Assembly: GCF_000495915.1 (NCBI RefSeq)
Contig: NZ_AOFQ01000017.1
Coordinates: 62,001-126,000, forward strand
DNA: 64,000 nt
Direction: 5' to 3'
DNA from: Stutzerimonas chloritidismutans AW-1
Lineage (GTDB): Bacteria; Pseudomonadota; Gammaproteobacteria; Pseudomonadales; Pseudomonadaceae
Part shown: positions 37,045 to 46,174 of the stretch, in pieces
Layout of the letters: each line of letters opens with the position of its first letter
How positions within the stretch are numbered: position 1 is the stretch's first letter
Notes under the pieces: model-generated
Databases searched by the model: none
Seen by the model: the letters and a program-made list of their open reading frames with translations, nothing else
Told to the model about the DNA's origin: nothing
Position numbers and translations under genes: made by a program

Positions 37045-38058
37045 TCAGAAACCTTCCAGCACGATCTTGCCCTTGGCCTTGCCGCTTTCCAGCAGGGCAT
37101 GGGCACGGCGCAGGTTGGCCGCGTTGATGGTGCCGAAGTGCTCGCCGAGGGTGGTGCGCAGCACGCCCTGATCGACCAGCTGGCTGACGCGCTGCAGCAG
37201 GTGGTGCTGCTCGACCATGTCCGGCGTCTCGAACAGTGAGCGGGTGAACATCAGTTCCCAGTGCAGGGACAGGCTCTTGCGCTTGAGCTTCATCACGTCC
37301 AGCGGTTGGGCCGGATCGTCGATCAGTGCCAGGCGGCCCTGCGGCGTCAGCGCCTCGACCAGCTGATCGAAGTGCTGATCGGTCTGGGTCAGGCTGGCGA
37401 CATGGCTGACGCTGGCGAAACCGGCGCGCTGCAGCTCGGCGTACAACGGCTGACTATGGTCGATGACATGGTGCGCGCCGAGTTCACGCGCCCAGGCCTG
37501 GGTTTCCGGACGTGAGGCGGTGGCGATCACGCTGACCTCGGTGAGCTGACGGGCCAGCTGCAGCATGATCGAACCGACGCCGCCGGCGGCTCCGACGATC
37601 AGCAGCTGCTGCCCGGCGCCATGGCCCTCCACCAGTTGCAGGCGTTCGAACAGCAGCTCCCAGGCGGTGATGGCGGTCAGCGGCAGCGCGGCGGCCTCGG
37701 CGAAGCTCAGGCTCTGCGGCTTTCGTCCGACGATGCGCTCGTCCACCAGATGGCGTTCACTGTTGCCGCCCGCGCGGGCGATGGAGCCGGCGTAGAACAC
37801 CTCGTCGCCGACCTTGAACAGGCTGACTTCGCTGCCCACCCCGACCACCACGCCGGCGACGTCCCAGCCCAGCACCTTCGGCTGACCGGCCTCGGGCTGG
37901 GTGTTGCGGCGTACCTTGGTGTCTACCGGGTTGACCGAGATGGCGCGCACCTCCACCAGCAGGTCTCGCGGGCCGGGCAGCGGCTCTGGTAGCTCCACGT
38001 CCTGCAGGGCACGGGGATCGTCGATGGCGAGGGATTCGAAATAGGCGACCGCTTTCAT
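37045..38058 (-). CDS. MDR-family zinc-independent quinone oxidoreductase-like protein
   Basis: A 337-residue medium-chain reductase. The N-terminal GroES-like part holds ISVNPVDTKVRRN and GWDVAGVVVGVG; the NADP-binding fold has IVGAAGGVGSIMLQLARQL (about 150-168). The structural zinc loop cysteines are absent, as in quinone oxidoreductase-type members. The start at 38058 (MKAVAYFES) matches the family. It converges on the CoA-transferase, one base from its stop, and is divergent from a LysR gene that probably controls it. Substrate unknown. Confidence 0.85.
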   Translation of the reverse strand: MKAVAYFESLAIDDPRALQDVELPEPLPGPRDLLVEVRAISVNPVDTKVRRNTQPEAGQPKVLGWDVAGVVVGVGSEVSLFKVGDEVFYAGSIARAGGNSERHLVDERIVGRKPQSLSFAEAAALPLTAITAWELLFERLQLVEGHGAGQQLLIVGAAGGVGSIMLQLARQLTEVSVIATASRPETQAWARELGAHHVIDHSQPLYAELQRAGFASVSHVASLTQTDQHFDQLVEALTPQGRLALIDDPAQPLDVMKLKRKSLSLHWELMFTRSLFETPDMVEQHHLLQRVSQLVDQGVLRTTLGEHFGTINAANLRRAHALLESGKAKGKIVLEGF

Positions 38059-38160
38059 GCTGATGCTCCATTGGGTTCGGTTGAGTGCGGGCATGGTCGT
38101 TTATTTGACTCGGCGGAAAAACGGGGCGATAAGCGAGGCTCTTTCAACAGGATTTTGAAA

Positions 38161-39081
38161 ATGCTGCGTATCGACGACCTGCAGCTGTTCGTCCGTACCG
38201 CCGACAGCGGCAGCCTTTCCGCGGCCGCGCGCGGGCTCGACGTGTCGCCCGCAGTGGCCAGTGCGGCCTTGAAGCGCCTGGAAGCGAGCCTGAGTGTGCG
38301 GCTGTTCGTGCGCTCCACCCGCAGCCTGCGTCTGACCGCCGAGGGCGAGGCTTATCTGCTACATGCCCGGGCGGCACTGGCCAGCCTGGACGAGGGGGCA
38401 CAGGCGCTCGCTGGTGGTCGCGAGGCGATCAGTGGTGTGCTGCAGCTGTCGGCGCCGTCCGACTTCGGGCGCAACGTGCTGCTGCCGTGGCTCGACGAAT
38501 TCCAGGCGAGTCATCCGCAGTTGCAGGTGCGCCTGCTGCTGGGCGACGGGCTGACCGATCTGTTCCGTCAGCCGGTGGACATCGTCCTGCGCTATGGCGC
38601 GCCGGAGGATTCCAGCCTCGTCGCGCTGCCGGTCGCTGGCGAGAACCGCCGGGTGCTGTGCGCTTCGCCTGCCTACCTGCAACGGCACGGCGCGCCACGA
38701 CGGCTGGACGAGCTGGCGGCGCACAACTGCCTGCGCTTCATGCTCGCCGGGCGCGTGCATGACCGCTGGTGCTTTCAGGAAGGACGACGGGCGGTCACCG
38801 TGCAGGTCAGGGGTGACCGGGTCAGTGACGATGCCGACGTGGTGCGTCGCTGGGCGCTGGCCGGCAGCGGGCTGGCCTACAAGTCCTGGCTGGACATTGC
38901 CGACGACGTGGCCGCGGGCCGTCTACAGGTGCTGTTGCCGGACTGTCTTGGCGAGGCGGCGCCACTCAGCCTGCTCTGCGCCCATCGCGCGCAGTTGAGC
39001 AAGCCGGTGCGGCTGCTGCATGGACATCTGCAGACACGTTGCAAGGCGCTGTTGGCGCGCGCCCCCTGGCATCTCATTTAG
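38161..39081 (+). CDS. LysR-family regulator
   Basis: A 306-residue LysR regulator of the CrgA-like group. Helix-turn-helix: SGSLSAAARGLDVSPAVASA (about 17-36); effector domain from about 90 with the typical FGRNVLLPWLDEFQASHPQLQV beginning. The start at 38161 follows AGGATTTTGAAA. Divergent from the MDR oxidoreductase across a 102-bp gap, the standard LysR-target layout. Effector not known. Confidence 0.88.
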   Translation: MLRIDDLQLFVRTADSGSLSAAARGLDVSPAVASAALKRLEASLSVRLFVRSTRSLRLTAEGEAYLLHARAALASLDEGAQALAGGREAISGVLQLSAPSDFGRNVLLPWLDEFQASHPQLQVRLLLGDGLTDLFRQPVDIVLRYGAPEDSSLVALPVAGENRRVLCASPAYLQRHGAPRRLDELAAHNCLRFMLAGRVHDRWCFQEGRRAVTVQVRGDRVSDDADVVRRWALAGSGLAYKSWLDIADDVAAGRLQVLLPDCLGEAAPLSLLCAHRAQLSKPVRLLHGHLQTRCKALLARAPWHLI

Positions 39082-39172
39082 ACCCGTTATCCGTGCTTGA
39101 GCTGTGAGCTTTTTGTTCGCGCCTGAACTCTTATGGCGTTTGGCTATTCTTATCTGAGTACTGGTTAACAGA

Positions 39173-39796
39173 ATGGACAAGCGCATCATGCATACGCAGC
39201 GTTTTCGCTACACCTGGCAACTGACGGTTGTCGTCCTCCTGTCCTGGCTTCTGGCCGGCTGCGGGGTCAATAACATCCCAACCTATGACGAGCAGGTGAA
39301 GGCCGCCTGGTCGCAGGTGGAGAACCAGTACCAGCGCCGTGCCGACCTGATTCCCAACCTGGTCGAGACGGTCAAGGGGTTCGCCCGTCAGGAGCAGGAA
39401 ACCCTCACCGCGGTGGTGGAAGCGCGGGCCAAGGCCACGTCGATTCAGGTCGATGCCAGCACCCTGGATGATCCGCAGAAGCTGCAGCAGTTCCAGCAGG
39501 CGCAGAACCAGCTGACCGGCGCCCTGAGCCGGCTGATGGCGGTATCCGAGCGCTATCCGGATCTGAAATCCAATCAGAACTTCCTTGCCCTGCAATCGCA
39601 GCTCGAAGGCACCGAGAACCGCATCGCGGTGGCACGTCGCGACTTCATCGCCGCGGTCGAGCGCTACAACACCGAGATTCGAACCTTCCCCGGTCGTATC
39701 TGGCACACCCTGATGTACAGCGACATGCCGATTCGCGAGAACTTCGAGGCTACCGCCGAGAATGCCGAGCAAGCGCCACAAGTGCAGTTTCAATGA
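39173..39796 (+). CDS. LemA-family lipoprotein
   Basis: A 207-residue LemA-family protein. The N-terminal hydrophobic stretch ends with a lipobox LLAGC, so Lgt-dependent lipidation is likely; the helical LemA body begins AAWSQVENQYQRRADLIPNLVETV (in part). ATG at 39173 was used; ATG 39188 is an alternative that keeps the signal. Its stop overlaps the next start (ATGA). LemA genes next to TPM-domain genes are a recurring bacterial pair of unclear function, possibly in envelope maintenance. Confidence 0.88.
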   Translation: MDKRIMHTQRFRYTWQLTVVVLLSWLLAGCGVNNIPTYDEQVKAAWSQVENQYQRRADLIPNLVETVKGFARQEQETLTAVVEARAKATSIQVDASTLDDPQKLQQFQQAQNQLTGALSRLMAVSERYPDLKSNQNFLALQSQLEGTENRIAVARRDFIAAVERYNTEIRTFPGRIWHTLMYSDMPIRENFEATAENAEQAPQVQFQ

Positions 39797-40536
39797 CCTC
39801 CAGGTTTCCGCTACTGCTGATCCTGCTGCTCTGGGCCGGTAGCCTCGCCGCCCAGGAAGCCGAGGTCCCGGAGCTGACCGGGCGCGTGGTCGATCGTGCC
39901 GAGCTGCTCGACACCCAGGCCGAGGCGCGGCTGACCAGCATGCTGGCCGGCCACGAGCAGGCGACCGGTGAGCAGGTTGTCGTTGTCACGGTGCCGGACC
40001 TGGGCGGGCGCAGCATCGAGGAATTCGGTCTGGAGCTTGGCCGTACCTGGGGCATCGGCCAGAAGGGCGAGGACAACGGTGCGCTGCTGATCGTCGCGCG
40101 CGATGATCGCAAGATTCGCATCGAGGTCGGCTACGGTCTGGAAGGCCGGCTCACCGACGCGCAGTCCTCGGTCATCATCAACCGGATCATCGCGCCGGCA
40201 TTCCAGCGCGGCGACTTCACGGCCGGCATCACCGAAGGTGCGGAGGCGATCGTCACCGTGCTTGGCGGCGACCCGCTGCCGGCCGAGCTGCGCCCGGTGA
40301 TGCCGATGGTGCAGGAGCAACCCGGCGGCCTCGGGATTCTCGGTTTCTTCCTCATGCTGGTAGCAATCTTCGTCATCGGCGGCGGGCGCGGTGGCGGCGG
40401 TGGCGGTCGTCGTGCCTTGCTGCTGGGCGCGTTGCTTGGCGGTATGGGGCGGGGCGGCGGCGGTGGTTTCGGCGGCGGTGGCTTCGGTGGGGGCGGCGGC
40501 GGTTTCGGCGGCGGTGGCGCTTCCGGCGGCTGGTAA
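39793..40536 (+). CDS. TPM-domain protein with glycine-rich tail
   Basis: A 247-residue YgcG-type protein. A signal peptide (residues 1-21, ending LAAQ) precedes a TPM/phosphatase-like domain (about 28-150, containing LTGRVVDRAELLD and KIRIEVGYGLEGRLTDAQ). A transmembrane segment (about 177-195) and a Gly-rich tail with Phe and Trp (about 200-247, FGGGGFGGGGGGFGGGG type) follow. The tail is low complexity and faces the cytoplasm if the topology is as drawn. Coupled to lemA by ATGA. Confidence 0.88.
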   Translation: MTSRFPLLLILLLWAGSLAAQEAEVPELTGRVVDRAELLDTQAEARLTSMLAGHEQATGEQVVVVTVPDLGGRSIEEFGLELGRTWGIGQKGEDNGALLIVARDDRKIRIEVGYGLEGRLTDAQSSVIINRIIAPAFQRGDFTAGITEGAEAIVTVLGGDPLPAELRPVMPMVQEQPGGLGILGFFLMLVAIFVIGGGRGGGGGGRRALLLGALLGGMGRGGGGGFGGGGFGGGGGGFGGGGASGGW

Positions 40537-40554
40537 ATCAATGATGGATAGACG

Positions 40555-41172
40555 ATGACCTTACTGAGCGAAAGCGAACTGCAACAGGTAGCCGAGGCGA
40601 TCGAGCGCGTCGAGCGCAGCACCGATGCCGAGCTGGTCACGGTGCTGGCCGCGCAGGCCGACGACTACCACTACATCCCGCTGCTATGGGCCGGCCTGAT
40701 CGCGCTGCTGCTACCCGGAGCGCTGCTGTTCTTCAGTGGCTGGCTTGACGCATGGCAGCTGCTGTTGGTGCAGTGGGCGACCTTTATCGTGCTCGCGGTG
40801 CTGTTCCGCATGCCGGCGCTGACCAGCCATCTAATCCCGCGTTCGGTGCGCAACTGGCGCGCCTGCAACCTGGCGCGGCGTCAGTTCATCGAACTCAATC
40901 TGCATCACACCGAAGGCGACACCGGCGTGTTGATCTTCGTCTCCGAAGCAGAGCGCTACGTGGAGATTCTGGTCGACCGCGGCATCTCCAGCCGTATCGA
41001 CAATGCCGCATGGGAGTCTGTCGTCGCCTGCTTCACCGATCGGGTAAAGCAGGGCCAGGTGCTCGAAGGCTTTCTTGGCTGCATCGAGGCCAGTGGAGCG
41101 CTGTTGGCGCAGCATGTGCCGAAGACCCACGAACGCAACGAACTGCCGAACCGGCTGGTGGTGTTGCCTTAA
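40555..41172 (+). CDS. Second TPM-domain membrane protein
   Basis: A 205-residue TPM-domain protein without a signal peptide or Gly-rich tail. Two transmembrane helices (about 42-62 and 66-84) interrupt the start of the domain; the TPM core is HTEGDTGVLIFVSEAERYVEILVDRGISS (in part, about 120-145). Third gene of the lemA operon, 18 bp after the previous stop. The two TPM proteins may act together with LemA in the envelope. Function unknown. Confidence 0.82.
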   Translation: MTLLSESELQQVAEAIERVERSTDAELVTVLAAQADDYHYIPLLWAGLIALLLPGALLFFSGWLDAWQLLLVQWATFIVLAVLFRMPALTSHLIPRSVRNWRACNLARRQFIELNLHHTEGDTGVLIFVSEAERYVEILVDRGISSRIDNAAWESVVACFTDRVKQGQVLEGFLGCIEASGALLAQHVPKTHERNELPNRLVVLP

Positions 41173-41209
41173 CTTTCCAGCAGCGATGGCGCCCGTGGGC
41201 GCCATCCTT

Positions 41210-42487
41210 TCACTGCATGCGCCGTTGTTCGGCAAGTAGCTGTCGCTCGCGCTGCAGGGCGCGCGCAAGGCGCTGCTGACCGTCGCGCTCGGCCGCGGCG
41301 ATCAGTGTCTGGTCGACCAGGTCGCGTTGTGCATGACTGCCGCCGAAACGCTGCGCCTGATTGCGGATCGAGCGCAGCCGCTCCACACACCGCGTGTTGT
41401 CGCCTTCGACGAAGGCGACTACTGCCTCGACGCCTGGGGCGCCGATCTGGGTGGTGAAGCGCGCATTGTCATCGTCCCGCGCGCAGGCCCGTTGCTGGGC
41501 TGCGCGCAGCAGGCCCAGCAGGTCGCCGCGGCCGGCGCAGGCGAAGGCCATGGCGGCGTGAAAGTCGTTGAACGCATAGTTGCCGTCCGCCGCCATCGCG
41601 GCCCAGCGCTCGGCCACGCCAGTCCAGCGGTCGCCGACATCCACGCCACGCAGTTGCAGCCGCCAGAGCAGTGCGCTGGCGTCGATCAGCTCCAGCGCCA
41701 GGGGGCTCTGATGGCCATTCACCGGGCCGTCGAACAGGTCCAGGGCCGCGCCGCAATCGTCGAGCTCGATGTGGTGCAACGCCAGGTGCCACCAATTGTG
41801 CACCGCCAGCATACTGTCCTGCTGCCAGCCCGGATTGCCGCGCATCCAGGCGATGCCTTCCTCGCGCCGTCCCTGCATTTCCAGAACGTGGGCGACCGCG
41901 TGCTGTGCCCAGGCGTCGGCGGGTTGCAGGGCGATTGCTTCACGGCCATAGCGCTCGGCGAGCCGATAGTCGCCGCATTCTTCCAGCCCGAACGCGTACA
42001 GGCCGAGCAACGCATGATAGCCAGGCAGCTCCAGTGACCAGTCCGGCAGCACACGGGCAATGCGGTCGCGCAGCATGCGCGCATCGCCGGTGAAAAAGTC
42101 GATCTGCTGTCCGGCCTGCAGCGCCAGCATGTCGTGGGGGTAGTCGATGCTGAGGTCCTCCAGCACGCGTCCGGCGGCGTGCCAGCGGCCATCCAGCAGT
42201 TGCCGCAGCGCCTGCAGGTGGCGGGCCTCGCGGTCATTGTGCGGCAGCTCCAGGGCGTGCTCGTACGAGGCGCGGGCCACCGGCAGGGCGGCCGCCTCGG
42301 TGCCGAGCAGGTAGAGCCAGGCGTGCAGGACATGGCCCATGACCAGTTCCGGCGAGGCCTGCAGTGTGGCTTCGGTGGTTGTCAGCGATTCGGCGTGCAG
42401 GCAGCGGAACTGCGCGAGCGCCTGATCGAGCAGGGCCTGCGCCTCGCTATTGCAGCCGGTCAGTTGGTACCCGTGTGCGTCTTTCAT
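41210..42487 (-). CDS. TTC38-like tetratricopeptide protein
   Basis: A 425-residue cytosolic protein resembling the TTC38 family (alpha-helical TPR repeats). Examples are AWLYLLGTEAAALPVARASYEHAL, HALLGLYAFGLEECGDYRLAERYG and WAQHAVAHVLEMQGRREEGIAWM (each seen in part). The central HNWWHLALHHIELDD motif is well conserved in the family. The start at 42487 follows a divergent promoter gap. Shares a 111-bp divergent region with a GlxA-type regulator, which probably controls it. Role unknown. Confidence 0.8.
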   Translation of the reverse strand: MKDAHGYQLTGCNSEAQALLDQALAQFRCLHAESLTTTEATLQASPELVMGHVLHAWLYLLGTEAAALPVARASYEHALELPHNDREARHLQALRQLLDGRWHAAGRVLEDLSIDYPHDMLALQAGQQIDFFTGDARMLRDRIARVLPDWSLELPGYHALLGLYAFGLEECGDYRLAERYGREAIALQPADAWAQHAVAHVLEMQGRREEGIAWMRGNPGWQQDSMLAVHNWWHLALHHIELDDCGAALDLFDGPVNGHQSPLALELIDASALLWRLQLRGVDVGDRWTGVAERWAAMAADGNYAFNDFHAAMAFACAGRGDLLGLLRAAQQRACARDDDNARFTTQIGAPGVEAVVAFVEGDNTRCVERLRSIRNQAQRFGGSHAQRDLVDQTLIAAAERDGQQRLARALQRERQLLAEQRRMQ

Positions 42488-42598
42488 TGTTCTATGCTCC
42501 ATGAGTCCGGTTCGTTGGCATCGGCCAACGTGCCCATACTCGGGGTTTGGCTTACGTTGGACCCCAGTCATCCTGGAAACAAACCGGCTATATCCGCC

Positions 42599-43675
42599 AT
42601 GGCCCGCTCAGAGATCGCCGAACGTCCGCCGCTGACCGTCGCCCTGCTGGCGACGCCGGACAGTACGGCCTCGACGCTGTTCGGCCTCTACGATCTGCTG
42701 CTGGGTGCCCGTCGCGACTGGCAGCAACTGCTGCACCGCGCCGACGTGGCGTCGCCTTTCCTGCCGCTGATCGTCAGCCGCGACGGATGCTCGCTGCGGG
42801 TCTACAACGATATCCCGGTCCACCCTCATGCCAGTCTGGACGACGCACCGCCGACCGACGTGGTGATCGTCAGCAACCTGGCGGTCAGCCCCTGGGAGCC
42901 GCTCGATGATCGCTACGCGCCCGAGGCGCAATGGCTGTGCGAGCGCTACGCGGCCGGCGCGACGTTGGCGGCGGCTTGCTCCGGGGCGATGCTGCTGGCG
43001 CGTACCGGGCTCTTGGCCGGCTGCGAAGGGACTTCGCACTGGGGCTACTGCGATTGCCTGCGCCGCGAGTACCCGGACGTGCACTGGCATCCGGACAAGG
43101 CATTGGTCAGCACCGGCGTCGGCCAGCGCCTGGTGATGTCTGGCAGTGGCAGCAGCTGGCATGCACTGGGGCTGTTTCTCATCGCCCGTTTCGTCGGTGC
43201 GCGGGAGGCGATGGAGGTGGCGCGGATGAACCTGTTCGATTGGGATGCGACCAGCCCACTGGCCTACGCCGCGATGATGCGCACCGGGCAGCTGGCCGAT
43301 CCGGTGATCGCGCGTTGTCAGGAGTGGGCGGCGCAGCACTACGAGGAGGAGGCGCCGGTGAGCGCCATGGTGCGCATCAGCGGCCTGCCGGAACGGACTT
43401 TCCAGCGCCGCTTCGCCCTGGCCACCGGACTGACGCCGCTGGATTACATCCATACCCTGCGCCTGGAAGAGGCCAAGCAGCTGCTGGAAAGTGGTGAGTT
43501 GTCGGTGGAGGCGATTGCCTGGGAGGTCGGCTATCAGGACGCCGGCTTCTTCGGCCGGCTGTTTCGGCGCAAGGTCGGCCTCACGCCGGCGCAATACCGG
43601 CGACGTTTCGGCGTGTTGTCGCGGCGCCTGGACGGCATCGCCACGCTGCAGCAGGCGGCGCCGGCCGTGCACTGA
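42599..43675 (+). CDS. GlxA-family AraC regulator
   Basis: A 358-residue regulator with an N-terminal DJ-1/PfpI (class I glutaminase-like) domain (about 12-200, containing AAACSGAMLLARTGLLAG with the nucleophile-elbow Cys) and a C-terminal AraC helix-turn-helix pair (about 240-340: MVRISGLPERTFQRRF and AWEVGYQDAGFFGRLFRRKVG in part). Such GlxA-type regulators control quaternary-amine or amino acid genes in pseudomonads. The start is ATG 42599; the frame continues further upstream but overlaps the divergent gene. Confidence 0.88.
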   Translation: MARSEIAERPPLTVALLATPDSTASTLFGLYDLLLGARRDWQQLLHRADVASPFLPLIVSRDGCSLRVYNDIPVHPHASLDDAPPTDVVIVSNLAVSPWEPLDDRYAPEAQWLCERYAAGATLAAACSGAMLLARTGLLAGCEGTSHWGYCDCLRREYPDVHWHPDKALVSTGVGQRLVMSGSGSSWHALGLFLIARFVGAREAMEVARMNLFDWDATSPLAYAAMMRTGQLADPVIARCQEWAAQHYEEEAPVSAMVRISGLPERTFQRRFALATGLTPLDYIHTLRLEEAKQLLESGELSVEAIAWEVGYQDAGFFGRLFRRKVGLTPAQYRRRFGVLSRRLDGIATLQQAAPAVH

Positions 43676-43719
43676 TCCCAGCGGATGTGCCGTCCTCCGG
43701 GATCGTTACGCCCTCCGGC

Positions 43720-45693
43720 TCAGAGCCGGGTCGGGCCGTCGTCTTCCGGCTCGCTCGATACCACCGGCGATAGTTCGAAGCTGTCGGTGCTGTCCATGGC
43801 GCTGGCCGCGACGCGGTCGATGCTGTTCAGCGCATGGCCGATGATCGAGCTGACACTGGCTTCGTGATGGTGCACGGGCAACCGTTCGATAGCCGCCAGC
43901 ACCTCTTCCCCAGGCACGGTTTCCACCGCGAGCAGGCGCTCGGTGATGTGGTCGAGCGCTGGTTTCAACTGCTGCAACAGGGCCAGGCACTCCTGATTAA
44001 GCTGCTGCAGCAGCTCATCGGCCGCTTCCAGCGCTTCGCGCGGATCGCTGTCCAGATGCGCGTCGCGCACGGCCTGCAGGCTCAACAGCGAGCCGCGCGG
44101 GCCCATGCCGAGGGCGCCGACCATGGAAAGGGCGATCTTCGAGGCTTCCTGCAGATCCTGCCCGGCGCCGGACGACACCTCGTGGAAATACAGCTGCTCG
44201 GCGCCGCGCCCGGCCAGCAGCATCTGGATGCGATTGCGCAGTTCGGAATACATGTGCAGGCGCTTGTCTTCCACCGGCGTTACCAGCGTCACGCCCAATG
44301 CCTGACCGCGCGGCAGGATGGTGACCTTCTCAACGCGGCCCACCTTCAGTGCCGCCGCTACCAGCGCGTGGCCAGCCTCGTGCACGGCAATGCGCTTGCG
44401 ATCGGTCGGCGACATGGGTGTCACGCCGGAGGGCTGCTCGCCGATGCGGCAGGTTTCCACCGCGTCGACGAAATGCGCCATATCGACCTGTCTGGCGCCC
44501 GCGCGGGCCGCCAGCAATGCTGCGTGGTTGACGATATAGGCGATCGCGGCCGGCGTCAGGCCGACGGTATTGCGCGCCAGCTGCGGGAAGTCCAGATCGG
44601 TCGCCGCGCTGATCTTGCCGGCGTAGAGGCGGAACAGCGCTTCGCGGTCATCGAGGCCGGGCAGGCCGACGGCGATCGAGCGGTCGAAGCGGCCTTCGCG
44701 CACCAGCGCCGGGTCGAGCGAGTTGGGGAAGTTGGTGGCGCCCAACACCAGCACGCCGGCGGCGCCATCGAAGCCGTCCATCTCGGCGAGGAACTGGTTG
44801 ATGATGCGGTTGCTCTCGGCATCGCTGGAACGTGTCTGCTCGGCGCGCTTGCCGATGCCGTCGATTTCGTCGATAAAAATGATGCACGGCGCCTGCTTGC
44901 GGGCGGTGCGGAACAGCGCCTTGACCTTTTGGATGCCAACGCCGAAATACATCGAGGAGAAGTCGCTGCCGGTGACCTGGATGAAGCTCGCATTCGACTC
45001 ACTCGCCAGCGCCTTGGCCAGCTGGGTCTTGCCGGTGCCGGGCTCGCCGGTCAGCAGCACGCCCTTTGGCGGGCGGGCGCCGAGGCGGGCATAGGCGGCC
45101 GGATCGCGCAGGTAGGCGGTGACGTCGCTGAGCGCCTGCTTGGCCTCGGCGGCGCCGATGACATCAGCGAAGGTCACGCCGCTGCCCTTGCGTTGGACTT
45201 CAAAGCTACGGGTCTTCATGGCGAAGAACACCGCCGCGCCAATCAGCAGCAGGGCGATCGGTGAGTAGGGCAGAAGGATCTTGTAAAACGGCTTTTCCGC
45301 GTCGGTCTGGAACATCGCCAAAGGGAACAGCTCGCCGCTGCTCTGCGCGTACTGCTCGAGCAGCAGTCTCGCGACGCGTCCGGACTGGTCCGGCACCCAG
45401 TAGCGCAGGCCCTCGTGCAGGCTGACGTAGACCGCATCCTTACCCAATGCGGCGCTGGCAATGCTGGCGCCACGCAGATCGTTCATCAGCACCGAGAGAT
45501 CGCGCCGATTGGCCTGCCAAGGTTCGGTGGAGTCCTGCAAGGCTTCGAGCATGCTGGCCGCCGCGCCAGTGGCCGGCGTCGATGGTGCGCTGGGGCGCAA
45601 CTGCCAATAGGCGACGCTGGCGGTGATCAGCAGGAGCAGGAAAATGGAGAGCACAGGGCCGCGGCGACCTTGTAGCAGACGGGGTATTTTCAT
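43720..45693 (-). CDS. Accessory FtsH-like AAA+ membrane metalloprotease
   Basis: A 657-residue FtsH-family protein. TM1 about 14-30, periplasmic loop about 31-140, TM2 about 141-159. Walker A GEPGTGKT (216-223), pore loop DFSSMYFGVG, Walker B IIFIDEID (271-278), Arg fingers in REGRFDR (332-338). Zinc site HEAGH (438-442), with a third-ligand Asp in GAGQDLQEA. Walker A has Glu where FtsH has Pro. It is not in the usual ftsH context (rlmE/folP) and the periplasmic loop diverges, so this is a second, accessory FtsH. Divergent from a solute-binding protein. Confidence 0.88.
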   Translation of the reverse strand: MKIPRLLQGRRGPVLSIFLLLLITASVAYWQLRPSAPSTPATGAAASMLEALQDSTEPWQANRRDLSVLMNDLRGASIASAALGKDAVYVSLHEGLRYWVPDQSGRVARLLLEQYAQSSGELFPLAMFQTDAEKPFYKILLPYSPIALLLIGAAVFFAMKTRSFEVQRKGSGVTFADVIGAAEAKQALSDVTAYLRDPAAYARLGARPPKGVLLTGEPGTGKTQLAKALASESNASFIQVTGSDFSSMYFGVGIQKVKALFRTARKQAPCIIFIDEIDGIGKRAEQTRSSDAESNRIINQFLAEMDGFDGAAGVLVLGATNFPNSLDPALVREGRFDRSIAVGLPGLDDREALFRLYAGKISAATDLDFPQLARNTVGLTPAAIAYIVNHAALLAARAGARQVDMAHFVDAVETCRIGEQPSGVTPMSPTDRKRIAVHEAGHALVAAALKVGRVEKVTILPRGQALGVTLVTPVEDKRLHMYSELRNRIQMLLAGRGAEQLYFHEVSSGAGQDLQEASKIALSMVGALGMGPRGSLLSLQAVRDAHLDSDPREALEAADELLQQLNQECLALLQQLKPALDHITERLLAVETVPGEEVLAAIERLPVHHHEASVSSIIGHALNSIDRVAASAMDSTDSFELSPVVSSEPEDDGPTRL

Positions 45694-46174
45694 TTCACAT
45701 CCAATCGGGAAGGCCCGACGTTTCGACAAACCACCGCCAGGAGGCGGACCACAGTTGTTCGCGGGAAACCCCGCGGCGCCATTTGCATGGCGCGCCACAG
45801 TTCGGATGTGTTGGATGCGATTTATATGCCCGACTGTGTCTCGGGTCGGCAGACTCCGATAGCCGGCGAGAATACGGCAAGAGCCACCACGGGGGCGGCT
45901 ACGCGACGAACGGGCAGTAGGTTTTCGACGAATGACCGGCTGCGCGGGGAACGAAAGTATGCGTCGGATGACGTGCCGCGACGCCCGGCGGGACTGGCGG
46001 AGCACGGCATCTCACGTAAGTGATCCGGCGCAGAGATTGTCCCGCAAGGCGCTGTTAGGGTTCATCGCCGCGCGGTCGCTTGTCCCGAACCGGGCGCAAT
46101 AAGAACCTGCCGACAGCCGCCCGGAACCGATGCCGGTGCGGAAAAACAACGTCCGATCGACCCGAGACTTCCAC
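45694..46174. other. 481-bp divergent gap between FtsH-like gene and solute-binding gene
   Basis: No protein-coding gene is supported. Reading to the FtsH-like gene, it has a TATAAA-type box (forward bases 45821-45826) and two adjacent stem-loops (45760-45793). The promoter for the solute-binding gene must lie in 45830-46170, but no convincing -35/-10 was seen. No repeat copy of either flanking gene is present. Confidence 0.45.
45760..45793 (-). repeat. Two adjacent inverted repeats in FtsH-like gene leader
   Basis: CGCGGG-AAAC-CCCGCG (45760-45775) abuts GCGCCAT-TTGC-ATGGCGC (45776-45793) without spacer. Both are perfect, with four-base loops. If transcription begins near 45812, both are in the mRNA leader about 67-100 bases before the start codon and could form a regulatory or protective RNA structure. 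Confidence 0.5.
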
